Shown here: one piece after another, positions 44,412 to 54,078 of the stretch | How the letters are laid out: each line of letters begins with the position of its first letter | How positions within the stretch are numbered: position 1 is the stretch's first letter | Assembly (NCBI GenBank): GCA_938084835.1 | Contig: CALKER010000004.1 | Span: 186,001 to 250,000 of the forward strand | Length of the DNA: 64,000 nt | Reading direction: 5' to 3' | Origin: an uncultured Thermoguttaceae bacterium | GTDB taxonomy: Bacteria > Planctomycetota > Planctomycetia > Pirellulales > Thermoguttaceae | Position numbers and translations under genes: made by a program | Notes under the pieces: generated by a model | What the model saw: the letters and a program-made list of their open reading frames with translations, nothing else | Databases searched by the model: none | Told to the model about the DNA's origin: nothing

Positions 44412-45638
44412 ATGCCACTTTATCGAGCCGACTTCGTGGGAAACCTTGCCCACGATGAACCCCAAGAATATCTGTGGACGATGAATCTCGGGCCGCAGCA
44501 TCCCGCCACTCATACGACACTTCGGCTCGTGCTGAAACTCGAAGGGGAGCGGGTCGTGGATGCCATGCCCGACATCGGTTATCTCCACTCTGGATTCGAG
44601 AAGTTAGGGGAACACCTTAACTATAACCAGTACGTGGTGGTAACCGACCGGATGAACTATTGCTCCTGTGTGGCGAACAACGTGGCGTGGCATTTGGCGG
44701 TCGAAAAACTTTTGGGCATTGACGTTCCTCCGCGCTGCCAATATCTCCGGGTGATCGTGACGGAGCTTGCCCGGATTGCCGACCATCTGGTCTGTAACGC
44801 AGCTGTGGGTCTCGACGCCGGCGCGTTTACCTTTTTTATGTATGCCTTCAATCCCCGCGAACAAATTTACCGCATTTTGGAAGCCCTGTGCGGGGCTCGC
44901 TTTACCAATAGCTACACGCGTGTGGGCGGGGTGATGTACGATGCCAGCCCTACTGCTATTTCCCTGATTCGCGAATTCGTCCGCACGTTCCCCAGGGCCC
45001 TGAATGACATGGAGCAACTTCTCAATCGCAACCGAATTTTTATCGACCGAACTAAGGGGATCGGCGTGCTCACTAAAGAGGAAGCCATAAATCGCGGGGT
45101 CACAGGCCCTATTGCCCGCGCAAGCGGTGTCACCAGAGATCTCCGAAAAGATGAACCCTACCTAGCCTACCGCGATTTCGATTTCGACATTTGCTGCGCC
45201 ACGGGTGGTGATTGTTACGCTCGATATCTTGTTCGCATGGCGGAGATGCGGGAAAGCCTGAAAATTGTCCAGCAGGCGGTGGAGAATCTTCCCACCGGCC
45301 CGGTGAATGTCGATGTTGGTCTAAGAGTGACCCTGCCGGAAAAACCCCAAGTTTTCGGCACCATTGAGGGGTTGATTCAACACTTTGAGATCCTCATGTG
45401 GAACCGGGGCTTCCAAACTCCATGGGGAGAGGTGTATTCGGCAATTGAAGCCCCCAACGGGGAGCTTGGCTTTTACATCGTGGGCGATGGCACTGATCGT
45501 GCTTATCGAGCTCGCTGTCGTCCCCCGTCGTTTATCCATTTTGCCTTATTCCCGCATTTGATTCGCGGACACCGGCTCAGCGATGTGGTCGCCGTCTTGG
45601 GAAGCCTCAACATCATCGCAGCCGAGCTTGACCGCTAG
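44412..45638 (+). CDS. nuoD: NADH-quinone oxidoreductase subunit D
   Basis: This 408-residue 49-kDa-type subunit forms the quinone site with NuoB. NLGPQHPATHTTLRLVLKLEGE contains His34 and TDRMNYCS contains Tyr83, which align with His38 and Tyr87 of Thermus Nqo4, the residues that bind the quinone head group. The family segment GARFTNSYTRVGGVMYD and the C-terminal RAYRARCRPPSFIHF are also typical. GAGGG lies about 9 nt before ATG 44412. Gaps of 252 nt upstream and 262 nt downstream are unusual for nuo. Confidence 0.97.
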   Translation: MPLYRADFVGNLAHDEPQEYLWTMNLGPQHPATHTTLRLVLKLEGERVVDAMPDIGYLHSGFEKLGEHLNYNQYVVVTDRMNYCSCVANNVAWHLAVEKLLGIDVPPRCQYLRVIVTELARIADHLVCNAAVGLDAGAFTFFMYAFNPREQIYRILEALCGARFTNSYTRVGGVMYDASPTAISLIREFVRTFPRALNDMEQLLNRNRIFIDRTKGIGVLTKEEAINRGVTGPIARASGVTRDLRKDEPYLAYRDFDFDICCATGGDCYARYLVRMAEMRESLKIVQQAVENLPTGPVNVDVGLRVTLPEKPQVFGTIEGLIQHFEILMWNRGFQTPWGEVYSAIEAPNGELGFYIVGDGTDRAYRARCRPPSFIHFALFPHLIRGHRLSDVVAVLGSLNIIAAELDR

Positions 45639-45900
45639 CGCTCGCGGCAGAACTGTATGCGTTACTTCAACGAATGACGTCGCACGTGTGTCTATAAAAA
45701 GCCGTTGGCAATCAACCGAGCTATGGAGAAACGTAACTGCTGAAAGCCAACGTGGGCCGATTGGAAGCTACCCTTCCCTCTGGTCAAGTGGGGGCAGGTG
45801 ATCGTCTGCAGAAGGCACCATCTTGACACGGGAAGGCAGAAACAGCCGTCAAAAAGCTTGAACTCTGGAAGACATCGCGCAAATTTCAGGAACTGAAGCT

Positions 45901-46428
45901 ATGATCTCTGAAAACTCGGCAGTGGGGCGGCAATTTCTCGACGATGAGCTTCGCCGCGCCATCGAGAGCTATTTTCCGCGATATCCCCACCGCCAAGCAG
46001 CATTGCTTCCGGCGCTTCATTTGGTCCATCAACGCTTTGGATTCATCCCGCGGGAGGCTATTGTGGAACTTGCCGACTTCCTAGGAATTCACCCCGCCGA
46101 GGTCGCCGACGTGGTTTCTTTTTATAGCTTTTTTAAGCAGGATCGGCCGGTAGGAAAATATCGCATCTGGGTGTGTCGGTCGCTCAGTTGTGCTTGTCGG
46201 GGGGGCGAAGGTTTGCTTGAACTTTTAACCCAAAAATTGGGGGTAGCACCTGGTCAAACCACAGTTGACGGGCTGTTCACTTTGGAAGCGGCAGAATGCT
46301 TAGGGGCTTGTGACTGTGCCCCTGCGGTGATGGTCAACGATAAACTTTATGGCCCAATGACCCCGGAAAAAGCGGAGCAACTTTTGGAGGAGCTTCGCGC
46401 GGCCCCCGCGCCTGAAGTAACCTCTTGA
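45901..46428 (+). CDS. nuoE: NADH-quinone oxidoreductase subunit E
   Basis: This 175-residue thioredoxin-like subunit carries the [2Fe-2S] cluster N1a. Its ligands are Cys92 and Cys97 (VCRSLSCACRG) and Cys133 and Cys137 (ECLGACDCAP). Extra Cys residues at 99 and 139 lie beside them. PHRQAALLPALHLVHQRFGFIPREA and VADVVSFYSFF are family segments. AGGA precedes ATG 45901 at a normal distance. Gaps to nuoD (262 nt) and nuoF (219 nt) hold no gene. Confidence 0.96.
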   Translation: MISENSAVGRQFLDDELRRAIESYFPRYPHRQAALLPALHLVHQRFGFIPREAIVELADFLGIHPAEVADVVSFYSFFKQDRPVGKYRIWVCRSLSCACRGGEGLLELLTQKLGVAPGQTTVDGLFTLEAAECLGACDCAPAVMVNDKLYGPMTPEKAEQLLEELRAAPAPEVTS

Positions 46429-46647
46429 TAGTCCGCTCGGTGGATGACGGCAGGAAGTAAAGGGCCTTTTTAAGTGACAAGCGGCTCCCAGAGTACGCAC
46501 AGGGCTGCTTGCCAGCCTTAGCACGGGTATTGCGTGGCGAGGGGATCAAAGTCACCTCTTGAGCCTCGCTAGAAGCCGGGCTCGAACTAAGTGAATGGCA
46601 AAAGATTCGTCTAAGCTAACTACCCCTGTGGAGGGAGCAATTAACAC

Positions 46648-48093
46648 GTGACTGACTTCGAACCTGTGTTATTGGCTAACAAAACCAAAGATCGCTCCTG
46701 GACACTCACTGTATACGAATCTGGCGGTGGATATCAGACTTTGCGGCAGGTGCTTCGCCACAAATCTCCGCAAGATGTTACCAAAGCCGTGGAAGCAAGT
46801 GGTCTGCGTGGACGAGGTGGGGCCGGGTATCCTACGGCCCTTAAGTGGTCATTCCTGCCGATGGATCATCCCGGACCGTTTTACATGTGTGCCAATGCCG
46901 ACGAAAGTGAGCCCGGGACCTTTTGCAATCGAGTGCAGCTTGAATGTGACCCCCACCAGGTGCTTGAGGGAATCATCCTGAGCTGTTATGCCACCCGAAT
47001 TCGCCGCGCATACATTTTTCTTCGCTACGAATATCATCTGGCGTACCAGCGTTTGGAGGACGCTATTAAAGAAGCTTATGCGGCCGGTTATCTCGGCTCC
47101 AACATAGCAGGCAGCGACTTTTCGCTCGACATTTTCGTTCATCGCGGGGCGGGCGCCTATATTTGCGGAGAGGAAACGGGGCTTTTGGCCAGTATTGAAG
47201 GCAAGCGCCCTTACCCGCGAAGTAAACCGCCGTTTCCTACTTCTCGAGGACTATTCGGGAAGCCAACGGTCATCAACAATGTGGAAACTTTGGCCTGCGT
47301 GGTGCACATTCTTCAACGGGGTGAAGAGTGGTTCCGGTCCATCGGGACTCCCCCTCCCCCAGAGGACCCGAAAGAATTAGGCAGCTTTGGTCCCAAAATT
47401 TTCTCCCTCAGTGGCCACGTAAATCGTCCCGGTGTTTACGAACTACCCTTGGGTATTCCCTGCCGCGATTTGATCGAGCGACACGGCGGAGGCGTGTGGA
47501 AAGGCCGACGGGCCAAAGCCGTCGTTGTGGGGGGAATCAGTACCGGTATTCTCAGCTGCCACGAACTTGATACCCCGCTTGACTTTGTCGGGCCGGTGCG
47601 GGCCGGCTGTTTGGGCTTGGGCACCGGTGGGGTGATCGTCCTGGATGAAACCTTCCCCATCGTGGAACTTATGTACAACGGCTGCCGGTTTTTCGCCCAT
47701 GAAAGCTGTGGCCAATGTACCCCCTGTCGCGAAGGTGTCCCCTATGCCTTCCAGATCGTGGAGGCAATCCGCGGTGGGAGGGGGCGACTTGTAGACCTGG
47801 ACACATTGCTCGAGATCAGCCAAAACATCGGTATCACCCCGGGAACAACCATCTGCGGGCTAGCCGATGGTGCGGCTTGGATCGTGAAAACCTGCGTCAA
47901 CAAATTCCGCGAAGAATTGGAGGACTACATTCGTCGCACCAATCCGACAGGATACAAACGACGTCTCCCCTTGGGAACTATTATGTTGCCGCCAGGGGTC
48001 CCTGCGGGAATAAAGACCCGGTTCCCAAAGACGCTCCCGCCCCAGGGGACAAGTGCCCTGTCGCGATCCTCGCAAGAGACGGGGGGCAATTGA
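46648..48093 (+). CDS. nuoF: NADH-quinone oxidoreductase subunit F
   Basis: This 481-residue NADH-binding subunit has LRGRGGAGYPTALKW (53-67, NADH and FMN binding), CANADESEPGTF (81-92), GAGAYICGEETGLLASIEG (FMN) and the N3 cluster ligands Cys354, Cys357, Cys360 (SCGQCTPC) and Cys403 (ICGLADGAA). It starts with GTG 46648 after GGAGGGAG. The C-terminus has about 50 extra polar residues. It follows nuoE by 219 nt. Presence of E and F shows that this complex takes electrons from NADH. Confidence 0.97.
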   Translation: MTDFEPVLLANKTKDRSWTLTVYESGGGYQTLRQVLRHKSPQDVTKAVEASGLRGRGGAGYPTALKWSFLPMDHPGPFYMCANADESEPGTFCNRVQLECDPHQVLEGIILSCYATRIRRAYIFLRYEYHLAYQRLEDAIKEAYAAGYLGSNIAGSDFSLDIFVHRGAGAYICGEETGLLASIEGKRPYPRSKPPFPTSRGLFGKPTVINNVETLACVVHILQRGEEWFRSIGTPPPPEDPKELGSFGPKIFSLSGHVNRPGVYELPLGIPCRDLIERHGGGVWKGRRAKAVVVGGISTGILSCHELDTPLDFVGPVRAGCLGLGTGGVIVLDETFPIVELMYNGCRFFAHESCGQCTPCREGVPYAFQIVEAIRGGRGRLVDLDTLLEISQNIGITPGTTICGLADGAAWIVKTCVNKFREELEDYIRRTNPTGYKRRLPLGTIMLPPGVPAGIKTRFPKTLPPQGTSALSRSSQETGGN

Positions 48094-48272
48094 TTTTAAA
48101 GCCAACCTATACGAAAAAAGGGTGTCACCCACGACGGCGAAAAATTTTCAGGGATGATGGCTCCGCAAGTCCCATGGGATTTAGAAAAAAGTGGCTTTTT
48201 GTAAAACGGGGTATGTGCCTTACTCGCCACCAAAGGGGTTCTCGGTTTTTCGCTGCAAGGACCTAGACAACC

Positions 48273-49940
48273 ATGGCAATCGCCCTTGTTGACGGAATTG
48301 TCGTAGAATTCGACGAACGGGAAAAGCTTAACGGCATCCAGCTCGCTCGGCGGGCGGGAATTGAAATTCCCCACTACTGTTGGCATCCAGGGCTGTCGGT
48401 AGTGGCCAGTTGCCGGATGTGCCTGGTCGAGGTGGGAAAGCACGAACCCACCACAGGCGACATCTTCTTCTTTCCTCGGTTGATGCCCGCATGTAACATC
48501 CCAGCTTCGGACGGGATTGTACTTGTCACCCAAAGTGCTAAGGTTCAGCAAGCCCGAGCAATGGTCCAAGAAGACTTGCTGCTCCGGCATCCGGTGGATT
48601 GCCCCATCTGTGACAAAGCAGGCGAGTGCTACCTTCAGGACTATTACTTTAAGTATGGGCATAAACAGCGGCGCACCCCGTGGCATCCGTTTACAAGCCG
48701 GCGGAAAGATATCGGGGAAAAGATCACGCTGTTTGTCGACCGGTGCATCATGTGTAGCCGCTGCGTCCGCTTCACCCGGGAAATTAGCGGTTCTGGCGAA
48801 CTTATGATTGTCGACCGGGGGAATGAGCAGGTGATCGACATCTTTCCCGGGTTTCCCCTCAACAATAAACTTTCCGGAAATGTGGTAGATCTTTGCCCGG
48901 TCGGTGCCTTAGGGGACAAAGAGTTTCTGTACAAACAACGGGTGTGGTACTTGCGTTCCCACGGCTCCATTTGCATCGAGTGTGCTACAGGGTGTGCCCT
49001 GTGGGTCGACGAAAATCAGGATCGGATCTGGCGGATTCGGCCCCGGGAAAATCCGTTCGTCAATAAGTGGTGGATCTGTAATGACGGCCGGTACGCCTAT
49101 CCTTATATCCACTCGCCGCAGCGCTTGACAACTGCCGCGCGCAGAAGCCCCGATGGGTGGCGGCCTCTTAATGCTAAGACACTTTTGCAGGAATTGTCCG
49201 CCTTCCTTCAGGAAAAAGAACGATGGGTGGCTGTGCTGTCTCCGTTCCTCACGGTGGAAGAGGCTTACCTCCTTGCCCGCGTCATCAGGCAAGCAGATCC
49301 TCGAGCTCCCCTGGTGTTGGGTTATGTGCCAAGAACTGGCCGAGACGAGACCTTTCCCGGCGGATTCACCATCGCCGCCGAAAAGTGTCCCAACAGACGG
49401 GGGGTGGAAGAAGTGATCGGCTACTTTGCCCGAGACGTTCGCCCAATCGATGAACTGCCGCAAGTGATTCATCGACACGGAGCGGAGGCGCTTTGGATCA
49501 CGGGAGGGTGTCGGCACGGTTGGGAGCCAATCCCTTGGCTAGAAGAAATTCGTGAACTTAAGCTGCCCGTGGTACTCCAGGACATTTTCCCCTCCCCCCT
49601 TTCGGAATCAAGCGAATTTATCATCCCCGGGGCCACTTTCGCCGAAAAGCCCGGCAGCTACGTCAACCGACATCATCGGCTGCAAATGGTACGGGCTGCG
49701 ATTCGTCCCCCAAAAGGCGTGCTACCCGAGGGAAAACTTCTTTGGCAGCTCGAAGGCCGGGAGGGGCCATACGATCCGGCGGCTGTCCTGCAGGAACTGG
49801 CGGAGGACATTGTTTACTTCCGGGCGGCATTGGGGCCTATCCCGGAGACGGGAGTGGACCTTCGGGTGAATCTTTTAGCCAACAGCGCTACAGATGCCAG
49901 TAACGGGCCTGCTGCGGAATCGATGACGATTGATAGCTGA
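48273..49940 (+). CDS. nuoG: NADH-quinone oxidoreductase subunit G, with N7 site
   Basis: This protein has 555 residues, shorter than most NuoG (about 680-900). All Fe-S ligand sets are present: N1b (Cys36, 47, 50, 74), N5 (His106, Cys110, 113, 119), N4 (Cys158, 161, 164, 208), and the extra cluster N7 with C-x2-C-x3-C-x27-C (Cys234, 237, 241, 269). The following part (about 300-480) is a reduced molybdopterin-oxidoreductase-like domain (WVAVLSPFLTVEEAYLLAR, GSYVNRHHRLQM). AAGGA lies about 12 nt before ATG 48273. It connects the NADH module to the quinone arm. Confidence 0.95.
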   Translation: MAIALVDGIVVEFDEREKLNGIQLARRAGIEIPHYCWHPGLSVVASCRMCLVEVGKHEPTTGDIFFFPRLMPACNIPASDGIVLVTQSAKVQQARAMVQEDLLLRHPVDCPICDKAGECYLQDYYFKYGHKQRRTPWHPFTSRRKDIGEKITLFVDRCIMCSRCVRFTREISGSGELMIVDRGNEQVIDIFPGFPLNNKLSGNVVDLCPVGALGDKEFLYKQRVWYLRSHGSICIECATGCALWVDENQDRIWRIRPRENPFVNKWWICNDGRYAYPYIHSPQRLTTAARRSPDGWRPLNAKTLLQELSAFLQEKERWVAVLSPFLTVEEAYLLARVIRQADPRAPLVLGYVPRTGRDETFPGGFTIAAEKCPNRRGVEEVIGYFARDVRPIDELPQVIHRHGAEALWITGGCRHGWEPIPWLEEIRELKLPVVLQDIFPSPLSESSEFIIPGATFAEKPGSYVNRHHRLQMVRAAIRPPKGVLPEGKLLWQLEGREGPYDPAAVLQELAEDIVYFRAALGPIPETGVDLRVNLLANSATDASNGPAAESMTIDS

Positions 49941-50053
49941 GTCCGCGACGCGCCGAATGGCTTCGCATGCGGGAAGCACAATTCGTCCACAATTGACAAG
50001 CCTCTGGGAAGTGGAAAACGCCTAAACCTCGCCGGTTGGGGAGGTGAATATCC

Positions 50054-51283
50054 GTGACGTGGATCATACTTATTGAGGTGCTAGTAAAGATCGCCCTACT
50101 TCTTGGCGGGCTGATGTTCGCCGCCGCCTACTTGGTGCTTGTAGAACGATGGATAGCAGCTTGGGTGCAAGACCGAATTGGTCCCAACCGCGTCGGTATT
50201 CCCTTGACGAAAATTCGCTTGTTCGGCTTAGGGCAACCCATTGCCGACGGCGTCAAATTTATCTGTAAGGAAGAGTTTACGCCTGGTCACGTCGACCGTA
50301 CTTTGTACACGCTTGCCCCAATAATCATGCTCGTAACAGCACTTGGGGCGTTTGCCGTTATTCCCTTCGGAAGTGTCCTGCCACCCTTCCCTTTGCCAGA
50401 CGGAAGTACTTATCAGATCCGGCTTATTCTTCTACCCGCTTTCGACGCAGGGATCCTTCTTTTTCTAGCGTTTGGGGGGTTGGGAGTGTTTGCGGTGGCT
50501 CTGGCCGGTTGGGCTAGTAACAACAAATACAGCTTCTTCGGAGGTGTTCGTAGCGCGGCCCAGCTGATCTCGTACGAAGTACCCCTCAGCTTGGCAATCT
50601 TAGGAGTTGTGGTGGCGTCAGGCTCCCTGCATCTGGACCACATCATTCTCACTCAGGCTCAAAGCGGATGGTGGAATATCTTCGTGTATCCTCTGGGTTT
50701 TCTGGTGTTCTTGGTAGCTGTCTGCGCGGAAGCCGGCCGACTACCTTTCGATCTGGCCGAAGCCGAGCAGGAGCTGGTGGGAGGATACCACACGGAATAT
50801 TCCGGAATGCGCCTCATGCTCTTTTTGGTATCGGAATTTCTCCACATGGTGGCGGCCTCCTTCCTAATCACCATCCTTTTTTTGGGCGGGTGGCACCTGT
50901 GGGGAATCACCGGGTCCAACGAATTGGTCGGCTGGGGAGTGGCGCTTGTCCGTGTGATTGTGCTTGTCGCCAAGGTCTTCCTTGTGATCCTACTGTTTAT
51001 GCTTGTGCGTTGGTCCTGGCCGCGATTCCGCTTCGACCAGCTGATGGATTTAGCTTGGAAAGTTCTCCTGCTATGGGGCATAATCCATTTCGTGCTCGCA
51101 GCCGGATGGGCCTATGCGGGCGTTAATCAACCCATGTGGCTCGTGGCCGCAACCAATTGGACGACACTAGTGATTGTGTGGTTGATCACCGCTTTAGTCT
51201 CACCGCCAGAAAGCGATAACCGGCCTCGCCGGGAGCCTGCCCCGGTGTGGTCGGGGGAGGCGGTGGAAAGTCCGACTTCATGA
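50054..51283 (+). CDS. nuoH: NADH-quinone oxidoreductase subunit H
   Basis: This 409-residue membrane subunit forms part of the quinone tunnel. It starts with GTG 50054 after GGAGGTG. Family motifs are VERWIAAWVQDRIGPNRVG (about 30-48), LFGLGQPIADGVKFICKE, GWASNNKYSFFGGVRSAAQLISYEVPLSL and EAGRLPFDLAEAEQELVGGYHTEYSGM (conserved acidic residues on the E-channel). It has at least eight transmembrane helices. The C-terminal 30 residues are a polar tail. Confidence 0.97.
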   Translation: MTWIILIEVLVKIALLLGGLMFAAAYLVLVERWIAAWVQDRIGPNRVGIPLTKIRLFGLGQPIADGVKFICKEEFTPGHVDRTLYTLAPIIMLVTALGAFAVIPFGSVLPPFPLPDGSTYQIRLILLPAFDAGILLFLAFGGLGVFAVALAGWASNNKYSFFGGVRSAAQLISYEVPLSLAILGVVVASGSLHLDHIILTQAQSGWWNIFVYPLGFLVFLVAVCAEAGRLPFDLAEAEQELVGGYHTEYSGMRLMLFLVSEFLHMVAASFLITILFLGGWHLWGITGSNELVGWGVALVRVIVLVAKVFLVILLFMLVRWSWPRFRFDQLMDLAWKVLLLWGIIHFVLAAGWAYAGVNQPMWLVAATNWTTLVIVWLITALVSPPESDNRPRREPAPVWSGEAVESPTS

Positions 51284-51417
51284 TAATTGGGCATTTACGT
51301 CCACCGGCGTAGCTTTCAAAAAATAGGTTGGAAATTTGAATTGCGCCACCGCGTGGACCTTTCAAGCCAAGCTTTTTATGTCATCAGCAACAGTCACCTT
51401 TCGGGAGATAGCCGATC

Positions 51418-52065
51418 GTGAGCCACGCTGGTACAAAGAAAATCCGTTGGGTCAACGAGACGCCACTTTCCCCAATAGAGCGAACCTACATTCCCTTGGT
51501 TCTTCAAGGGTTAACTACGACTGTTCGACATCTGGTTAGCAAAAAGATCACCCTGCAATTTCCTGAGGAACGGTATGAGCCGGCCGATCCGATCATTTAC
51601 CGCGGGGTGCACCGGCTCAATCGTGACGCACAAGGCCGAGTGAAATGTGTTGCCTGCTTTCTGTGCGCGACGGCCTGCCCCGCCCGATGCATTGACATCG
51701 TCGCGGGCGAAAGCCCTTGGCCTGATCGAGAAAAATATCCGGTACACTTCACAATTGATATGCTCCGTTGTATCTTTTGCGGCATGTGCGAAGAGGCTTG
51801 CCCGGTCAACGCCATCGAGTTAACCAGCCTCTACGACCTGTGTGGCAAAAGCCGGGAGGAAATGGTCTTCGATAAAAATAAGCTACTCTTGATATACGAC
51901 TGGACCAAAGACGACGAGCCACCCTTGATGCAGATTTTCGAACAAGAGGCGATTCGGGAGGAACCCCCTGAGGAGACACAAAGCTGGGCCGCGCCGGAGC
52001 ATCCCCCTTTCGATCACGTAGCAGAAAAGGCGGCCGAGATGTATCGGAGAGATTCGGCCGGCTAA
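51418..52065 (+). CDS. nuoI: NADH-quinone oxidoreductase subunit I
   Basis: This 215-residue protein with two [4Fe-4S] clusters (N6a, N6b) has the ligand sets Cys77, 80, 83, 87 (CVACFLCATACP) with CIDI after, and Cys118, 121, 124, 128 (CIFCGMCEEACP). The start is GTG 51418 after GGGAG. YRGVHRLNRDAQGRVKC precedes the first set, as in other NuoI. The C-terminal third is acidic and variable. It follows nuoH by 134 nt. Confidence 0.97.
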   Translation: MSHAGTKKIRWVNETPLSPIERTYIPLVLQGLTTTVRHLVSKKITLQFPEERYEPADPIIYRGVHRLNRDAQGRVKCVACFLCATACPARCIDIVAGESPWPDREKYPVHFTIDMLRCIFCGMCEEACPVNAIELTSLYDLCGKSREEMVFDKNKLLLIYDWTKDDEPPLMQIFEQEAIREEPPEETQSWAAPEHPPFDHVAEKAAEMYRRDSAG

Positions 52066-52233
52066 CACTTCAGGTCCATCCCTTTAAAAAGCAAATTCGT
52101 CGGGTGGGGGGAAGCGCGTCCAAAAATATCAGCCAGGTTTCCTTGATAACTCCGACTATGCAAAATTTTTGGGCAACTCCAAGGATGCGGCTGTCCCTCC
52201 CGCGGAGGGAGAACTCTTTGGGAGCACACCATC

Positions 52234-53064
52234 ATGGGTGATTTGGTGCTGGTGGCCATTCTCTTCGCCCTGGCGTTAGGGCTGGCGTTGGGTGTGCCGA
52301 GCACTCGTTCACGGCTGGCCGCCGGCATTTTGGGTGCTTTGGGAGCTGGACTTTTACTGGCACGGCTTGTCCCGATTGGGGTTTGGGTATATTCGCTGTT
52401 GTTCTATCTTTTCGCGGCGATCACGGTAGTAGCGGCCGTCTGCGCCGTAAGCCTCCGCCATCCAATTTATTGCGCGGTGTGGTTCGGAGTCATGTTTCTG
52501 GGCACAGCGGGCCTGCTTCTTCTAATCGGGGCACAATTTCTGGCGGTTGCCACCTTGGTAATCTATGCGGGCGCAATCTTGGTCATCTTCCTGTTCGTAC
52601 TAATGTTTGCTCAGCCGGAGGGCCGGGCTCATTATGATATCATGGTGCGCCGCCCGGGCGTGGTTGCCCTGGTAGCTATGGCTTTTGCCGCGCTCATTGC
52701 CGGGGCTGCCATTGTGTTTTTAGGTACTGGGGAATTGGCAAAGCTGTCTGCCCCGGCCGAGGAGCGCGCTACTGGGGTCCTTCAGCCCGAGCACGTAGCG
52801 GCACTTGCCGAAGTGCTTTTTTCCCGACATCTTATCGCCCTGGAAGTGGTCGGAATTATCCTTTTAGTAGCTTTGATCGGTGCCGCGCTTATTGGCGGTA
52901 GGGCCGAGGGTTCTGCGTGGCGTCACCTTAGCTCAGAAGCCTCTCGGAACGATAGGCGTAAACACCCGGGAAACTCGTCAGAGGCCTTGCCCGAACAACC
53001 GGGGCCGACAACAAGCGGAAGTAACCGGGTGATCGACGAGCTCAGGAGGTCTTCGGGCGGATAG
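52234..53064 (+). CDS. nuoJ: NADH-quinone oxidoreductase subunit J
   Basis: This 276-residue membrane subunit has five hydrophobic segments, including VWFGVMFLGTAGLLLLIGAQFLAVATLVIYAGAILVIFLFVLMFAQPEG (about 82-130), the conserved NuoJ core with pi-bulge helix TM3. The last helix is around 205-228 (FSRHLIALEVVGIILLVALIGAALIGG). A polar tail of about 45 residues follows, longer than usual. GGAG precedes ATG 52234 by about 10 nt. A 558-nt gap to nuoK comes next. Confidence 0.93.
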   Translation: MGDLVLVAILFALALGLALGVPSTRSRLAAGILGALGAGLLLARLVPIGVWVYSLLFYLFAAITVVAAVCAVSLRHPIYCAVWFGVMFLGTAGLLLLIGAQFLAVATLVIYAGAILVIFLFVLMFAQPEGRAHYDIMVRRPGVVALVAMAFAALIAGAAIVFLGTGELAKLSAPAEERATGVLQPEHVAALAEVLFSRHLIALEVVGIILLVALIGAALIGGRAEGSAWRHLSSEASRNDRRKHPGNSSEALPEQPGPTTSGSNRVIDELRRSSGG

Positions 53065-53622
53065 AGAAAATCGCCCGCTGAAAAACAATAGCCACAAACA
53101 AGACCATTAAACACAATCGATGCACTTCGAGCTTAGTACCGGACCAGTTTCCAGAGCCACCTGAAAAATCCCAGCGCACACTCGGGAAAACCCCGGAAAG
53201 TATCCAGGCTTCCCTCGAAGAAGCTTAGCCACAAGTTGTGGCCAAAACGTGCCTAAGAACCGGTTGGAACTTATGAGTTTATGTTCTGGAAATACTGAGC
53301 TCCGTCGCGTAGGCCCAGGCCTTTGGCGGTTCAGGGCGAAGGGGTGTCACTCCCCAGATCGGAAGCTAGCCCGCGCGTCCCTCCCTGTGAATGGATAACC
53401 GAGGGAGTATACCAAGCCCGCCAAAGACCACGGAGGATGGCTCGGGGAGTCTGGGATCGATAACGGGGTGATGTGGAGGTAGCCGCTTGCTCCAACACCT
53501 TCGGTACCGCCGGCTTAACCAGCAGTAAAACCCGCTTTCTTGCCGGAGAGGGCTTGAGGGCCACTCTGGGCCATGAGTCCACTGAAACCGTCAATGAAAC
53601 AATCCTGCCGGAGCTGATCACG
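53065..53622. other. Gap between nuoJ and nuoK, palindrome only
   Basis: There are 558 bases between two genes that are usually adjacent or overlapping. The only clear element is the palindrome GCCACAAGTTGTGGC at 53228-53242. A 96-codon minus frame (53331-53621) is not gene-like. The frame of nuoK stays open upstream to 53473, but its sequence is not NuoK-like. Confidence 0.55.
53228..53242. promoter_or_regulatory. 15-bp palindrome between nuoJ and nuoK
   Basis: GCCACAA and TTGTGGC are exact complements around one G. It lies about 165 nt after nuoJ. It may be an operator or an RNA stem that lowers readthrough into nuoK. There is no T-run. Confidence 0.35.
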
Positions 53623-54078
53623 GTGAATGAGGCGAGCCTTCTGGTCCACTACCTCACCGTTGGTGCCCTTCTGGTGGGCATTGGAATGGCAGGCTTTTTA
53701 GCCCGCCGGAACATCATCCTCATGTTTCTGTCACTGGAGATGATGCTTCAGGGAGTCGCCCTAAGTGCAGCCGCTTGGAGCCGATTCCACAACGATTTTG
53801 GGGGCCAAATTTTAGTGCTGTTTACCATCGCTGTTGCCGCTGGGGAAGCCGCCATAGCCCTCGCGCTGATAATCGTACTTTTCCGAGAAAGCGGTACCCT
53901 TGATGTGCTTCAATGGGTCGGCTTGCGTGAGCCGGATCTTCCGCCGCCCCAGCCGGAAAGTCCACCCCAAGATATCTCAGCTGAACTCCGCCCACAACCG
54001 ATCTGGCCACGCTTGGCCCCCGCCGGTCGAAAACCCACAACTTCACCAGAAGCGGAAGAATACCGTCCCCGGCTATAA
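53623..54078 (+). CDS. nuoK: NADH-quinone oxidoreductase subunit K
   Basis: This protein has about 151 residues. I chose GTG 53623 because GGAG lies 9 nt upstream and the sequence from there (NEASLLVHYLTVGALLVGIGMAGFL) matches the NuoK start. Three helices include the proton-channel segment RRNIILMFLSLEMMLQGVALS with conserved Glu, and FTIAVAAGEAAIALALIIVLF with the second Glu. The core is about 100 residues; a proline-rich tail of about 50 residues follows, which is unusual for NuoK. Confidence 0.92.
   Translation: MNEASLLVHYLTVGALLVGIGMAGFLARRNIILMFLSLEMMLQGVALSAAAWSRFHNDFGGQILVLFTIAVAAGEAAIALALIIVLFRESGTLDVLQWVGLREPDLPPPQPESPPQDISAELRPQPIWPRLAPAGRKPTTSPEAEEYRPRL

Noticed and set aside
48273-49940. 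Frameshift or truncation in nuoG because it is short
   Set aside because: All ligand sets and a clean C-terminus are present, and nuoH follows normally after 113 nt, so the short form seems genuine.
53473-53622. Upstream extension of nuoK to GTG 53473
   Set aside because: The added 50 residues are polar and unlike NuoK; GTG 53623 has a good ribosome binding site and family-like start.
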